Below the pieces are notes generated by a model that saw nothing but the letters and a program-made list of their open reading frames with translations, had not been told where the DNA came from and made no database searches. The translations under genes were made by a program, and so were the position numbers. Shown piece by piece: positions 21,118 through 31,789 of a DNA stretch of 64,000 bases; positions within the stretch are counted from its first letter, which is position 1, and each line of letters opens with the position of its first letter. This stretch comes from Dendrolimus kikuchii. Taxonomy: Eukaryota > Arthropoda > Insecta > Lepidoptera > Lasiocampidae. Where the stretch lies: positions 2,825,001 to 2,889,000 of the forward strand of contig CM034411.1 in the NCBI GenBank assembly GCA_019925095.2, written 5' to 3'.

Positions 21118-22146
21118 GTTTTTTTTTATCGGCGTGAATTACCCGCTAGAGTGGGTACTAGTATTCGACGGCAATTAGTACACTTTTAAGTACTTTTTTC
21201 TCTATAGTATTTACCAAATCTACATAATTATAATTCACTTCACATTCAAAGACTTAAAATTGCATTATTCACTTTTCGTATCATAAAAAAAATTGTACTC
21301 TTACGTGATTTTGATCTACCAGTGAATAGATATTAAGTGACTTATGAATGACTTTTCATCGAGAACCAATAGTAGTGTCGCGAAATCACCGACGCAATGA
21401 TTCAATAGTCTGCCCGTGATAGATTGGTCACACACACGGTCTGAATTCGTAAGTGCGTTATGGACGCTCCCATTAATTAACAGCTAGTTTCTATTTTAAG
21501 TAATATGTAAACCGGGAATCTTTACTTTATACATTTGACGAGATATCTCACGGTGAAGATTAAAGTGACTCAACACAAGAATCTGGGTTTTTTTAGAAAT
21601 ACGTACGTGATAGAGCCTTGCTGAAATAATTATCATGATCTCAGCTTTGCCCTACTACTTGCACGTGCAGTATTCATCATTTTTGAGTTTTTCATTCAAG
21701 GCGCTTATAAACTCATATCTCATTCTCTCGCAGGCCTAGTGCTATAGATTTAAGTGTTTAACTCTTTTTAGTGTCGCTTTTTCGTTTCAAGAGTTTCAAA
21801 TGACAACGATTCAAAAGAAGTATCACTTAAAAAAAAAATTGATATTACCTATCTGTTATTTAAAAAAAAAACTAATTAAGCTGTACAATGTATTATTTGT
21901 ATATTTTATTTAAAATGTGTGTGCTTAATCCCTAGAAGCCCGGTCATTTTTTTCGTAAAATCTGGTAAACAATAAAAAACATTATTTATTTAAAAAAAAA
22001 AAGAAATCAATTTTCAGTTGAATTCTTCATTATATTTCACGGGAAAGGTAAGTGGTAAGATTTGGGATTTTACCATTGTTTGTGTGGTATGTATGTGTGT
22101 CTGTGTGTTTGAGTGTGTTTATATGCGTTATAGTAGGTTGATGCAA
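21118..22146. other. AT-rich unassigned DNA
   Basis: No repeat family or exon could be supported. ACGGGAAAG followed by GTAAGT at about 22,048 is a good donor-like site on the plus strand, with a TTTTCAG 31 bp upstream, but the intervening bases are too short to judge. Confidence 0.3.
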
Positions 22147-22831
22147 TGGGATTGCATGGGTTTTACCGCGGGGGGCCTTTAGCTTGCTAGGAAGAGCAAA
22201 GGACCTTCTACCCCCGCACAACGAAGTGGGGTGTGTTCTCCCAGGGCACACTCCAGGCACTTTATTGCGCTGGATCGACTGGGCGTAACTATGTTCTAAA
22301 TCTCAACCTTTCCAACATAAACAAAGCGCAGGGTCGTCAGGGAGGAGGGGGTTTTTTGTGGGTATTGGGGTTGCTCGATCATGTAGCAACGCTCGGAGTC
22401 TTCCAGACTATTCTGTGACGTCGATCGCGGACGGAGCACTGCCAAGAGCATACTATTGCTGCAGTGTTATCGCCCCCGACCGACGCGTGTCGTTCCCCTA
22501 GCAACGACCCAGTTTGTGCCTAAATCGGTTAAGCATTTACCCTCGCCTCAAAAAAAAAAAAAAGGGATTGCATGGGGCCGGCCGCCGTCCGTCCGGGCTG
22601 GTGGTGAATGCGCGAGCGAGCCCACAGCCCGGACAAAGGACGCTCGGGATCGAAAAGGGGTTTTAGTGGGTATCCCTAACCGCGGCGTGCAATAGCATCT
22701 GACATCTCAACGTGGGGTGCTAGTGCCACCCCGACCTGGCGAATCCCACTCACGGGCCGCGACCTTTCCCCCTCGCGCGACCTACGGTCCTCAAACGGAT
22801 TTCCCCTGCATAAAAAAAAATGGGATTGCAT
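22147..22831 (+). mobile_element. Two R1-clade 3' ends stacked at one target site
   Basis: The target TGGGATTGCAT occurs three times: 22,147-22,157, about 22,564-22,573 (first T replaced by poly(A)) and 22,821-22,831. Between the first and second is a ~400-bp end with TTACCGCGGGGGGCCTTTAG, GGCACTTTATTGCGCTGGAT and a terminal GACGTCGATCGCGGACGG...CCTCGCCTC poly(A). Between the second and third is a ~245-bp end matching the 3' UTR of the 18,870-20,026 element. Both are 5'-truncated and in the same orientation. Confidence 0.88.
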
Positions 22832-22927
22832 AGAATTTTGAAAAATTACAAATTTCTAAAAATTCATTTATATAGGGCGATTGTAATTTTTAATTATTTT
22901 TTCTAACCACGTTAATTTGTTTATATG

Positions 22928-23346
22928 CGATTCCTAAATCTTACTATTAATTCACTTTCCTTACCATCGATTGAATTTTGACGTTACTTTTATGGAGCTT
23001 ATTTTTTTTATTGCAGGAGTTCAGCAGACAGGCAGACGGCCCACTTGACGGAAAGCGGTTACCATCGCCTATGGACATTTGCAACACCAAAGGTGCTACA
23101 AATGCGCTGCTGCTCTCTTAAGTGAGACTGGAACCTGGTCACTAATGCCGGAACACAACGCAAGGTTGTTATGACGACATACTTTAGACCAGGGGTGGTA
23201 GCCATCCAGTCGGGCAAATGCCCTACCACCTGGCTGTGGGTTGTTAAGTCGCCTCTTACGACAAGCCGCCCGGCCGCAGGAAATTGTATTCTTTCTCCGT
23301 TCCTGCACGGATAAAATGAACGGTTGGTAAGACATAGGAACCGGCC
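22928..23346. mobile_element. Foldback element split by a SINE-like repeat
   Basis: Left arm CGATTCCTAAATCTTACTAT through GAATTTTGACGTTAC (22,928-22,995) and right arm TGAACGGTTGGTAAGACATAGG...CCGGCC (23,316-23,346) match the two arms of the element at 14,043-14,175. A SINE-like copy lies between them. Confidence 0.75.
23003..23315 (-). repeat. SINE-like repeat, full length, inside a foldback
   Basis: Complete reverse copy from T-rich TTTTTTTATTGCAGGAG to CCGTTCCTGCACGGATAAA. Confidence 0.85.
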
Positions 23347-23570
23347 ATTGACGTAGCCTGCTCACCCCGCAATATTTCTAATTGCACGAAGATACCTACA
23401 GTTATACGAGGAAAGGAAGCTTTGTTTACGTGTTTCTGGGATTTATGTTGGGCTCATTTGCGGCCGATCCTGTGACGTCACTACACAGTGTTCACGGTAT
23501 GCAGTAAATATAATCACAAGTACAACACTGTTTAATTTTATCGTATGGACGATTGACTTGGGACGAATCT

Positions 23571-23742
23571 ACATACATAACTTCACGCCAGTTCCCTTGC
23601 GGGGTAGTCACGAACAACAGAGCGCCATTTAGGCCCATTCTTACCCACCTCACTTGCTTCTTTGACATTCATACCTCTTGTCATGAACACTCGTCTGTTC
23701 TTAAAGCTCCTGACATCACCTTCTGCTAGTACACGATCAATA
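23571..23742 (-). mobile_element. RTE-like LINE 3' fragment (copy f)
   Basis: Starts ACATACATAACTTCACGCC (tail and stop on the minus strand) and ends at ACACGATCAAT. Coding is damaged by substitutions. Confidence 0.8.
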
Positions 23743-23744
23743 CT

Positions 23745-24720
23745 TTATTACTAATTATTTATTACTAATCCACAAAATCTTAAGACAGTCCTGGTAAGTG
23801 TTGATCTGAATATTAGCGGGTTGCATTTAATAGGTCAGTTTCATAATAACCTATTCTTTTTTTTAAATATCCTCTTTTTAATGTAATTAGTTAAATTATC
23901 TTTGTGAAAGCTATTCAAAACCCACAAATCTTGTGTATAAAAACAACCTTATTCTATCAGCTGTGATGATGATAAAACTGAGATAATTGTATTCACATAG
24001 ACTTCCTTCGCTGACCGTCGTCAAAGTCAATCGACCAAATCATAATACTGATTCGTTCAGTCAATGTTATTAATTTTTATGTACTCTTACTTTCGTGGAC
24101 TCGTAAAAGTGAATATTAAACTCGCCAGTAATAATATGTTAGATTAGTGTAACTCAGTATAACATTCTTGGCTGTTATAAGATTTTTTTAAATTATTTTT
24201 GCTACAATTTACAGAAATTGAAAACAGTGCCATCTATTGTAATATACGCGAACTAATTCGGTATTTGTTGAAATGTTTCGCTAAACATGATCATTTGATT
24301 ATAGGGACCGAGCCTGAACTATAGAGGGCAGTACTATCGCCTATAGTAGCGACACACCACGTTACAATGTGAATTCCGGTACTATAAAGTAGTTAGAGTG
24401 GAAAAGTAAAATTGTTTCTACTTCAATCTGATAGAAACATGCAAAGAAACAGAAATGTGTCGACAGATGGCACTGTATAAAATTTTCTCGAGTTTAGGTG
24501 TTTCACAGAAAGTAGAACATCTAGTTTTGCTATTCATCCCAAATTGTATTTCTTTCCATTAGTAGAAATATTAATTGTAGTTCTTTAATACAGTTTATGT
24601 TAACTCGTGTTTTAGTAAGACAAATGAATGAATGGTGAAATTCAGTAAGTAAGAGATAGCAAACGGCCATTAATGCTGCAGAATAATGTCAGAAATATAG
24701 GGAATTTGTTGGATAAATAT
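23745..24720. other. Unassigned DNA
   Basis: No family recognised, and no supported exon. 24,295-24,480 is slightly more GC-rich but without motifs I could name. Confidence 0.35.
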
Positions 24721-24723
24721 AAA

Positions 24724-24995
24724 GGCATGGAAGCTTAGTGGTTAACGCACTCGTATCCCAAGCTGAAATAACGCGGGTTCGCATACTGGCCGGAAAAGCA
24801 ATCGATTGTGCCAATTTGCTAAGTTTCTTATACTGTAAAATTGTTGGAGGGATGGCGAGGTGTTCTAAATATGCTTGTTCAGTGTGAAGAGTCAGTTTAT
24901 AAAATATGTTAAAACCGTAAGGTTCTCTCACTATAAATGTAGTGACCAGCTGCTGTTCTTTAACTACCATAAACCCTTCTCAATTGTTGCAAGTA
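24724..24995 (+). repeat. tRNA-headed SINE
   Basis: The head has AGCTTAGTGGTTAACGCACT (A-box-like) and CGCGGGTTCGCATACTGG (B-box-like). The body from TTGGAGGGATGGCGAGGTG to CATAAACCCTTCTCAATTG is shared with 60,975-61,185. Confidence 0.65.
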
Positions 24996-25046
24996 TTACT
25001 ATTCTGAATCACACGCAAGAAAATGGTCAAAACCAGTTATGAATTT

Positions 25047-25285
25047 TTTTTTATTTTTTTTATTGCAAGAGATCAGCAGACAGGCAGGCGGCCCACTTAA
25101 TGGAAAGCGGTTACCATCGCCTATGGACATTTGCAACAGCAAAGTTGCTACAAATGAGCTGCTGCTCTCTTAAGGGAAACTGGAACCTGGTCACTAATGC
25201 CGGAACCCAACTCAAGGTTGTTATGGCGACATACTTTAGACCAGGGGTGGTAGCCATCCAGTCGGGCAAATGCCCTACCACCTGG
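25047..25285 (-). repeat. SINE-like repeat, 5'-truncated
   Basis: Reverse copy from TTTTTATTGCAAGAGATCAG to CCCTACCACCTGGC, where the family sequence stops abruptly about 60 bp before the next LINE fragment. Confidence 0.82.
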
Positions 25286-25346
25286 CAAAAAAGTTACGGC
25301 TGAACATATATAAAATATATATATTTACACAACGTGTGAACGTTCG

Positions 25347-25712
25347 TAATACCGAAGTCAGAAAGAGAGTTGGTCTAAAAGAGAGTGTCGGGGTGAAGGT
25401 AAGGAAAGGAATGCTCCGGTGGTTCGGGCATGTGGAAAGAATGCATGATGAAAGAATGACTAAACAGGTATACAATGCAAATGTGGATGGATGCAGAAGT
25501 CGTGGAAGGCCACGACACACCTACCATGATCAAATTGATCGTGTACTAACAGTAGGTGATGTCAGGAGCCTTAAGAACAGACGAGCGTGCATGACAGGAG
25601 TTATGAATGTCAAAGAAGCAAGTGAGGTGTGTAAGAATAAGCCTGAATGGCGCTCTGTTGTTCGTGCCTACCCCGCAAGGGAATTGGCGTGAAGTTATGT
25701 ATGTATATATAT
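25347..25712 (+). mobile_element. RTE-like LINE 3' fragment (copy g)
   Basis: Open from VRNTEVRKRVG-like sequence through the RELA terminus, with a short TATG tail. The 140-codon frame 25,270-25,692 is a chance fusion of SINE-like and LINE sequence. Confidence 0.82.
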
Positions 25713-25714
25713 AA

Positions 25715-26175
25715 TTTAACTTTTATTAAATACATAATTATCATTACTTTAATAATAGGCACAACATTTTGCACGCCCTAGAGACAAAAACATGGGAACT
25801 TATGGTATAATCCTACCATCTTTTTTATTTACCATGTATTATGCAATAAATGATAATTTGATTTGATATGAAATTGGGAATGCATCTCCATCTCTCCACT
25901 AGCATTTGAAACCACATCCTTTGAATGAGAAGCGCGTTACTCAGCCACTGAACTATGACGTCTGAATTTCGTATATGATTGCAAAACTGTGTTTAATGTC
26001 CCAACTTTGACCTAAAATTCGATGCAGCCTACTTTACTGTAGCTAGTCTGCAATGCGCCAAATAAGCCGCTGCTTGTTTTGCTAGTTGAAAAAATCTTGA
26101 TATTACCACAGTATAAATGTATACAGTAGGCTCTCGGCTCTAAAGTTTTTAGAGCCGGGAGCCTGCCAGCTCTTT
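25715..26175. other. Unassigned DNA with a tRNA-like patch
   Basis: 25,895-25,965 read on the minus strand gives TAGTTCAGTGGCTGAGTAAC and GGTTTCAAATGC, a degenerate A/B-box pair and probably an old SINE head. Elsewhere nothing is recognised. Confidence 0.35.
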
Positions 26176-26177
26176 TT

Positions 26178-26490
26178 ATCCGTGCAGGAACAGAGAAAGA
26201 ATACAATTTCCTGCGGCCGGGCGGCCTTTCGTAAGAGGCGACCAAACAACCCACAGCCAGTTGGTAAGGGATTTGCCCGACTGGATGGCTACCACCGCTG
26301 GTCTAAAGTATGTCGCCATAACAACCTTGAGTTGTGTTCCGGCATTAGTGACCAGGCTCTAGTCTTCCTTTAGAGAGCAGCAGCGCATTTGTAGCACCTT
26401 TGATGTTGCAAATGTCCATAGGCGATGGTAACCGCTTTCCATCAAGTGGGCCGTCTGCCTGTCTGCTAAACTCCTGCAATAAAAAAAAAT
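26178..26490 (+). repeat. SINE-like repeat, full length
   Basis: TATCCGTGCAGGAACAGAG to CCTGCAATAAAAAAAA, complete. Confidence 0.85.
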
Positions 26491-26494
26491 TAAA

Positions 26495-26770
26495 AAAAAG
26501 TTTATGGAATACCAGAAAGACACAAGCTGTAACTCTTTGTTATCCAGCGGGATTCCGTTTGAGGATAAACCAACGCGCTGGGGCGTGTGTGCCACGTCTG
26601 GGTGGTACTAACACCTCCGCAAGAGTGCTATTCCACTCTGGTCGGGAATTCCTCTATCCCGGAAAGATGATGACCAGTACATCTATTTTTAAAGCAAAGA
26701 ACTGAGCCTCTCCGGCTACCTCGGGTCTCACCACGAGGTGAGAGAAACCGAACTCTAACATAATTACTAC
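26495..26770. other. Possible retroelement fragment
   Basis: CACCTCCGCAAGAGTGCTAT...CTCTATCCCGGAAAGATG resembles ACACCCTCCGCGAAGGTGAT...CTTATCCCGGAGAAGC at 34,265-34,310. The two are probably degraded copies of the same element; the family is unknown. Confidence 0.3.
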
Positions 26771-26787
26771 TAACATAATTGAAGTTC

Positions 26788-27062
26788 TTTTTTATTGCAT
26801 GACTTCAGCAGACAGGCAGACGGCCCACTTGATGGAAAGCGGTTACCATCGCCTATGGACATTTGCAACACCAAAGGTGCTACAAATACGCTGCTGCTCT
26901 CTTAAGGGAGACTGGAGCCTGGTCACTAATGCCGGAACATAACTCAAGGTTGTTATGACGGCATACTCTGGGTGATAGCTCTGGGTTGCTTTGTCGCCTC
27001 TTACGAACAGGCCGCCCGGCCGCAGGAAAATTGTATTCTTTCTCCGTTCCTGCACGGATAAA
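26788..27062 (-). repeat. SINE-like repeat with internal deletion
   Basis: Reverse copy missing about 40 bp of the CCAGTCGGGCAAATGCCC block. Confidence 0.8.
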
Positions 27063-27337
27063 AGTCTGTAATTCTCTCTCTTTCTACTTCTTCTAAATCA
27101 TTCCCTTACTGCTAAATATCGTAATTTTGATGACAGGGAGTAACCGCTCTCTCTCTCTCTACACCGGGATCGATTTAGAGCACGGTGAAGTGCCATGTTC
27201 AGCTGGTCAGCTACCTGGTCAGTCCGCCTATTAGGAGATTCATTACGAGGTATCATGTCTTAAAGTTTTCCAGTGACTACAACTCTAAATGCTGATTACC
27301 TCTAGTAATCTCCAATATCTGTCCACGGAATTCTATC

Positions 27338-27500
27338 AGCCTGTCGTAACAGGCGAGAAAACAACCCACAGCTAGCTGGTAGAGTACTTGTCCATCTGGA
27401 TGGTCACCACCCCTGGTTTAGAACATTATCGTTATAACAACCTTGAGTTGTGTTCTGGCTGGCCAGTCCAGGCTGCCCTACAAGACCGGCAGCACATTTG
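27338..27500 (+). repeat. SINE-like repeat, degenerate fragment
   Basis: CCTGTCGTAACAGGCGAGAA, CAACCCACAGCTAGCTGGTAG and CAACCTTGAGTTGTGTTCTGG are recognisable; the ends are lost. Confidence 0.7.
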
Positions 27501-27542
27501 AATATGTCTATATCACAGACAAATCAACGTAGTGTATATATT

Positions 27543-27803
27543 GGCTACGTTCCATTAGAGACTCACAACAACCACGTTCACGACTGTGATTTATCCCGTT
27601 CCACTTGCTTGCCGGCGTTACAATCGTAAACCCAAGTGGAACGGTTATTCGACCCACCTCTTGACATGGCTCGTTGTGAGCGTTGTGTAATCGAAAATTA
27701 TGACGTCATGGGTTAGGTTTTCGCCACGACCACAACGACCGCGGTCGCCTTGTGGAACGGCTAACGGAGCATTTTGGGCGTTGTGAGCTACTAATGACAC
27801 GCG
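27543..27803 (+). mobile_element. MITE, CTCACAACG family
   Basis: GGCTACGTTCCATTAGAGAC at the left and the inverted TTGTGAGCTACTAATG at the right. The interior has GGAACGG, CCACCTCTTGACATGG and TTTTCGCCACGACCAC. Confidence 0.75.
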
Positions 27804-27905
27804 CTGATTATATCAATGTTTTTTTGACAGATTTCAATAGATAATGGCAAAGAATTCGAATCATTTATTAAAATAAGAAATATTATACTTTGAAAAGAAT
27901 GTTAT

Positions 27906-28387
27906 TGTTACAACCTAGGCGCCGATAAAGACAAAATCCACGTACAGATCTGTAGAAGCACATTTTATTACCTGTCGGCATCTGAACTAATTGTAATCCC
28001 TTTATGATCGTCTTCTTTTGTTCACTTATGTATTGGCATTCGTTTCTAACTATTATGGAGAATGGCTGATTGTCCTATTGCACTCGCTCACTAGCATCAT
28101 TAGCCAGGTGTTGCGGATTCTTTTGCATTTGTGAAGTATAAAACGACGGCCTGATGGAGAGAGGGGGCAGTCAAGCTACGACTACGATACGAACGTGACG
28201 TGTGTACATTCGGGAATTTAATAGTGACGGACTTTGCGCGTATTATTGAATTACGAACTTCTGCATTATGTTTGGATTTGTTGTGTTCGATTATATTTGT
28301 ACTTGTGTTATACGTGTTTGTATAGTTCTAATAAACTCTATAGTAATTCTAACGGCATTTTAATTCGAGTCCTGCTAACTCATAACA
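27906..28387 (+). mobile_element. Probable solo LTR (TGTTAC...TAACA)
   Basis: Ends TGTTAC and TAACA, with AATAAACTCTATAGTAATTC near the 3' end as a likely poly(A) signal region. The sequence matches the minus-strand element at 49,998-50,455 (ACTCTATAGTAATTCTAACG, CGGCATTTTAATTCGAGTCC). Flanking TTAT/ATAT is an imperfect 4-bp duplication. No adjoining retrovirus-like coding region is visible, so it is best read as a solo LTR. Confidence 0.6.
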
Positions 28388-28779
28388 ATATATTATTAGA
28401 GACGCAATTTAAAGAGTAATAAAAACTAAATAATCTTTCTTCATACCAATAAAGTATATTATAAAGCATTCTTAGAGGACAATACAAAAGCTATTCCATA
28501 CGTCCTCGCACGTAACTTTCAGTTCTGCGTTCGATGAGAAATATCAATAAAGCAATTTCGTATAGTTGTAGCGAGAATTTGCACGGCCCATAAAACTCAC
28601 GTTTCCAGGTAGATATGACCATTCAAAAATTGGGTGAAAAGATCATATCGGTTCTAGGAAAAGTAGACGAAAATGAAGAAGAACGAATAGGAGACGTGGA
28701 AGAAGCATAGGTACTGACGAATGACAATAGCGCACTAAAAGACGTATCTCGTAACACTACTGCAGTCACAGTTGGCGTA
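28388..28779 (+). other. Spacer with an interrupted open frame
   Basis: ATGACCATTCAAAAATTGGG (28,615) opens a 31-codon acidic frame ending in TAG. The following codons stay open to the R1-clade insertion at 28,780 and resume in the same frame after it (THF-like, to a stop near 29,410). Whether this is a decayed gene or chance is unclear. Nothing else is recognised. Confidence 0.3.
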
Positions 28780-29384
28780 ACCACCCGTTCTTCTGTGACG
28801 TCGATCGCGGACGGAGCACTGCCAAGAGCATACTATTGCTGCAGTGTTATCGCCCCCGACCGACGCGTGTCGTTCCCCTAGCAACGACCCAGTTTGTGCG
28901 TAAATCGGTTAAGCATTTTCCCTCGCCTCAAAACAAAAAAAAAAAATCACCCGTTCTTAAGGGAGAGAAGGGTAAGTGCGCGTATTGACGCGCCTCCGCT
29001 CGGAGGCGCCGATATGCGCATGACTTCCCTCCCTAGGATAATACCGCTTCAGGGGCCCTCAAGGGAGCAGAGGAGTCTTCACCCCTGTCGTCGAAGTGAA
29101 TTAGCACTTCCAGAGATTTTCTCAGGCACTTATTGCGCTAGGATCGGCGTGGGCGTAACTACGTTCTAAGTCTCATGCCTTTCTTGCCATAAGCGCGGGG
29201 CATCGGAGGAGAGTGGTTTTAGTGTCTATTAATTAGCCATTTGGGCTCGAGTCTCCACACAAGCCGGTTGATTATTTTTTGGATGGGAATGCCTCCATGA
29301 TCGACTATGGTCTAATCCCTTGCAAAGGGCCCGGTATTGTGCGTAAATAGCATTTCCCCGCCTGAAAAAAAAACCACCCGTTCT
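28780..29384 (+). mobile_element. Two R1-clade 3' ends stacked at one target site
   Basis: The target ACCACCCGTTCT occurs at 28,780-28,791, in a near-copy (CACCCGTTCTT) at 28,948-28,958, and at 29,373-29,384. The first insert (~155 bp) is the terminal GACGTCGATCGCGGACGG...CCTCGCCTC family. The second (~415 bp) begins in the ORF2 end (a conserved H-D-F-P-P-stop) and finishes GCATTTCCCCGCCTG poly(A). Different 3' ends prove two separate RNAs. Confidence 0.88.
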
Positions 29385-29424
29385 CATTTTAAAGCTGCGA
29401 CTATACATTGAATTTAACTTAGCG

Positions 29425-29590
29425 TCAGCGTGTGCATTTTATGGCGTTATAGAGAGTTGTCGTTAAATGGAGAAAAGTCTGTTATTTCTGTCTAACGTCT
29501 TTTGCTGCACCAGTAATTTTGTTGTATTTTTTTTACTTATTTTATTCGTATCTTGCGGTATTGAGGCATCTTGGTGATAACTTTGGGTCC
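29425..29590 (+). repeat. Left half of a ~324-bp tandem duplication
   Basis: TTTTATGGCGTTATAGAGAG through GGCATCTTGGTGATA at about 29,437-29,580 is repeated at 29,761-29,904 with small differences. Confidence 0.8.
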
Positions 29591-29722
29591 AAGCTTGGCT
29601 CCAATTTGAAATGGCCAATATCGAAGCAAACTATACTACACCCCACATTGGGTACAATATCAACTTTGTACCCAAATACTGGAAATAGACCAGCGCATTA
29701 AACCTGTCCATTTAGTTAAGTA

Positions 29723-30194
29723 CAGTGTAAACTCTATATAACGACACTGAAGGGTCTGTGCATTTTATGGCGTTATAGAGAGTTGTCGTTAAATGGAGAA
29801 ATGCCTGTTATTTCTGTCTGACGCCTTTTACTGCACCAGTAATTTTGTTGTATTTTTTTTACTTATTTTATTCATATCTTGCGATCTTGAGGCATCTTGG
29901 TGATACAGGAAGTACTCAGAAATTTCGGTATGCACGATGCCGACGGTCGAGTTTTTTACGGGCTAGGATAGTAAAGCGATAAAAGAACGTACACAGCTGC
30001 GCAGTTTTTACTAATTTTGGCAACTTAAAAGGTACTTCTTATTACTTAATTGTTGCCGTTATTGAGAGTGCGTGTAATGCTATATACAGTGTATCATTGT
30101 ATGAAAGACAAGCAAAACCAACCAAAGCCAAGTGATTTCGACGCTTAAGGGAGTTAGTCATTAAATCAAGTGACGTTACATGGAGTTTACACTG
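29723..30194. mobile_element. Tc1/mariner/pogo-type non-autonomous element
   Basis: CAGTGTAAACTCTATATAACG (about 20 bp) at the left and CGTTACATGGAGTTTACACTG at the right are inverted copies. Each end is flanked by TA (29,721-22 and 30,195-96), the superfamily's target duplication. No transposase remains. The interior holds the second copy of the duplicated GGCGTTATAGAGAG block. Confidence 0.78.
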
Positions 30195-30199
30195 TATAT

Positions 30200-30597
30200 G
30201 GTTTAGATACATATGTTTATTATTTGCTGCTTGTAAAACAACGAAAGAAAAGGTATTGGTGGTTGATTAACAGTAGCCGCAGCTCACGACGAGTGTCAGA
30301 CCAATGTGTGGCGGGCTCGCTGCATTATATCCAAAATGCCCGCGCGCACTGCCTTTTCATTCCTCTCGCCTTTGAACTTGTTTCAAAAACCGACTCGTTG
30401 TTGTATTGGACATTGTTCAAAGACAGATCCACTGGAATATTGGCCGCAATACATTGGTGTAAACATGACCAATGTGTGGCCGCAGCAAATCTCTTTTAAA
30501 ACTTTCAATCAACGTCTATTATTAAATTATAAAGTAGTACAATGTTGTAAAATTAACTTCTATTGTATTCTGCTTATTATTATCCTAGAATACTAAG
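30200..30597 (+). other. Unrecognised open frame region
   Basis: 30,170-30,499 is open on the plus strand, starting in the end of the preceding transposon. A KKRYWW run could recall PIF/Harbinger transposases, but there is no other support. GACCAATGTGTGGC is directly repeated at about 30,299 and 30,468. Confidence 0.3.
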
Positions 30598-30709
30598 ACT
30601 AGATCATCGAAGTCAATAGGTAAGGTTCCCAAAAAGCTACGTTACCTCGTTGGATCGCCATACTGATCCATTAACCGAGGTAGGACCCAGCTCTCTGACG
30701 TCTTATTAA
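30598..30709 (-). pseudogene. REL-endonuclease-like LINE, last codons
   Basis: On the minus strand, after repairing one stop, it reads Y-L-G-x-x-I-S-M-A-I-Q-R-G-N-V-A. This is the Y-L-G-Q-R-I-S-V-A-I-Q-R-G-N terminus shared by nine fragments in this window (see 55,815-56,317). It ends exactly where the next Helitron-like element begins. Confidence 0.65.
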
Positions 30710-30957
30710 TCTTATACTAATATATAAAGCTGAAGAGTTTTTTTGCTTGAACGCGCTAATCTCAGGAACTACTGGTCTGATTTGAAAAATTCTTTCAGCG
30801 TTAGATAGTCCATTTGTCGAGGAAGGCTGTAAGCTATATATCATCACGCTAACACCAATAGGAGCACTAATAAATAATGTTTCAAAATCGGTCGATTTTT
30901 TTTACTAACTTTTTTTTAAAACTATTTCACGCGGACTAAGTCGCGGGCAGAAGCTAC
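30710..30957 (+). mobile_element. Helitron-like short element
   Basis: Starts TCTTATACTAATATATAAAG after an A. The 3' end ACGCGGACTAAGTCGCGGGC...AAGCTAC has the final G of CTAG mutated to C. Confidence 0.65.
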
Positions 30958-30959
30958 TT

Positions 30960-31785
30960 AAAACATATTTTTTAAGAAATCTAATTTTTTTATTCAGTCA
31001 ACAAAAATATTTGATAAACAAAAAAGTTAAGTTGGACTTCTAAAAGATGTATGGGAAAAGATTTTTGCATTTGCTGACTTTTTTAATACTCCAACCTGGA
31101 TTGGTTCTAAAGAAGTTTTTGATCAGTATCAGAAACAGGATCGATTGACATAAATAATAAAATGACCATTTCCTTCTTAACATTAAAAAAAAATCTGTAA
31201 TAGGAGGTCAAAACTTCATTAAATATTATGGATAGTCTCCTGAGACCATTTTCGTGAAGCTACAACAGTTAAAGTTCTTCCCCTTACTCCCCGCTGAAAG
31301 TTTCGAACCTGTTTAAAAAAAGAACTGTTTCGTGGCGCCAACTGTGATTACAGATTATGTTACGTGTTATGTTTTTTATTGGGCGATTGTCATCCATTAC
31401 TTCTTCTTCCACGCATAAGAGAAGAAGAAGAAGAGAGGCTTATTTCCGAGTATAGGAAACCTAAGAAAAATAAATTAAAAAAGAACAATAAACCAATACA
31501 AAAACACACACAACCTAAATACATATAATAATATTTGTTAAGCTCCTTAAATGGGATATTTCCACGGGATAACAACAAAAAGTTCTTGCGAGCGAAGCCT
31601 TATGTGTATTAATTTTCTCGATTCTTAAAACAGCTGTTGTATATAATTATAATGAAACTCTCAATCGAATACAAAACGAGTTCAAAGCTCGCAACTAATA
31701 ACTTCAGAAACGAAAGAATTAACAAAATCAATAATTCCGTGTATTGCCTTTCATTATTTAGTAATTTTATGGCTAAAATTAAGTT
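30960..31785. other. Unassigned DNA
   Basis: AT-rich with no recognised family. The minus frames at 31,390-31,578 and 31,609-31,818 are hydrophobic or low complexity and unsupported. Confidence 0.35.
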
Positions 31786-31789
31786 ATTC

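Noticed and set aside
29723..30499. Intact transposase gene in the TA-flanked element
   Set aside because: The frame 30,170-30,499 starts in the terminus and lies outside the element; no catalytic motif is visible.
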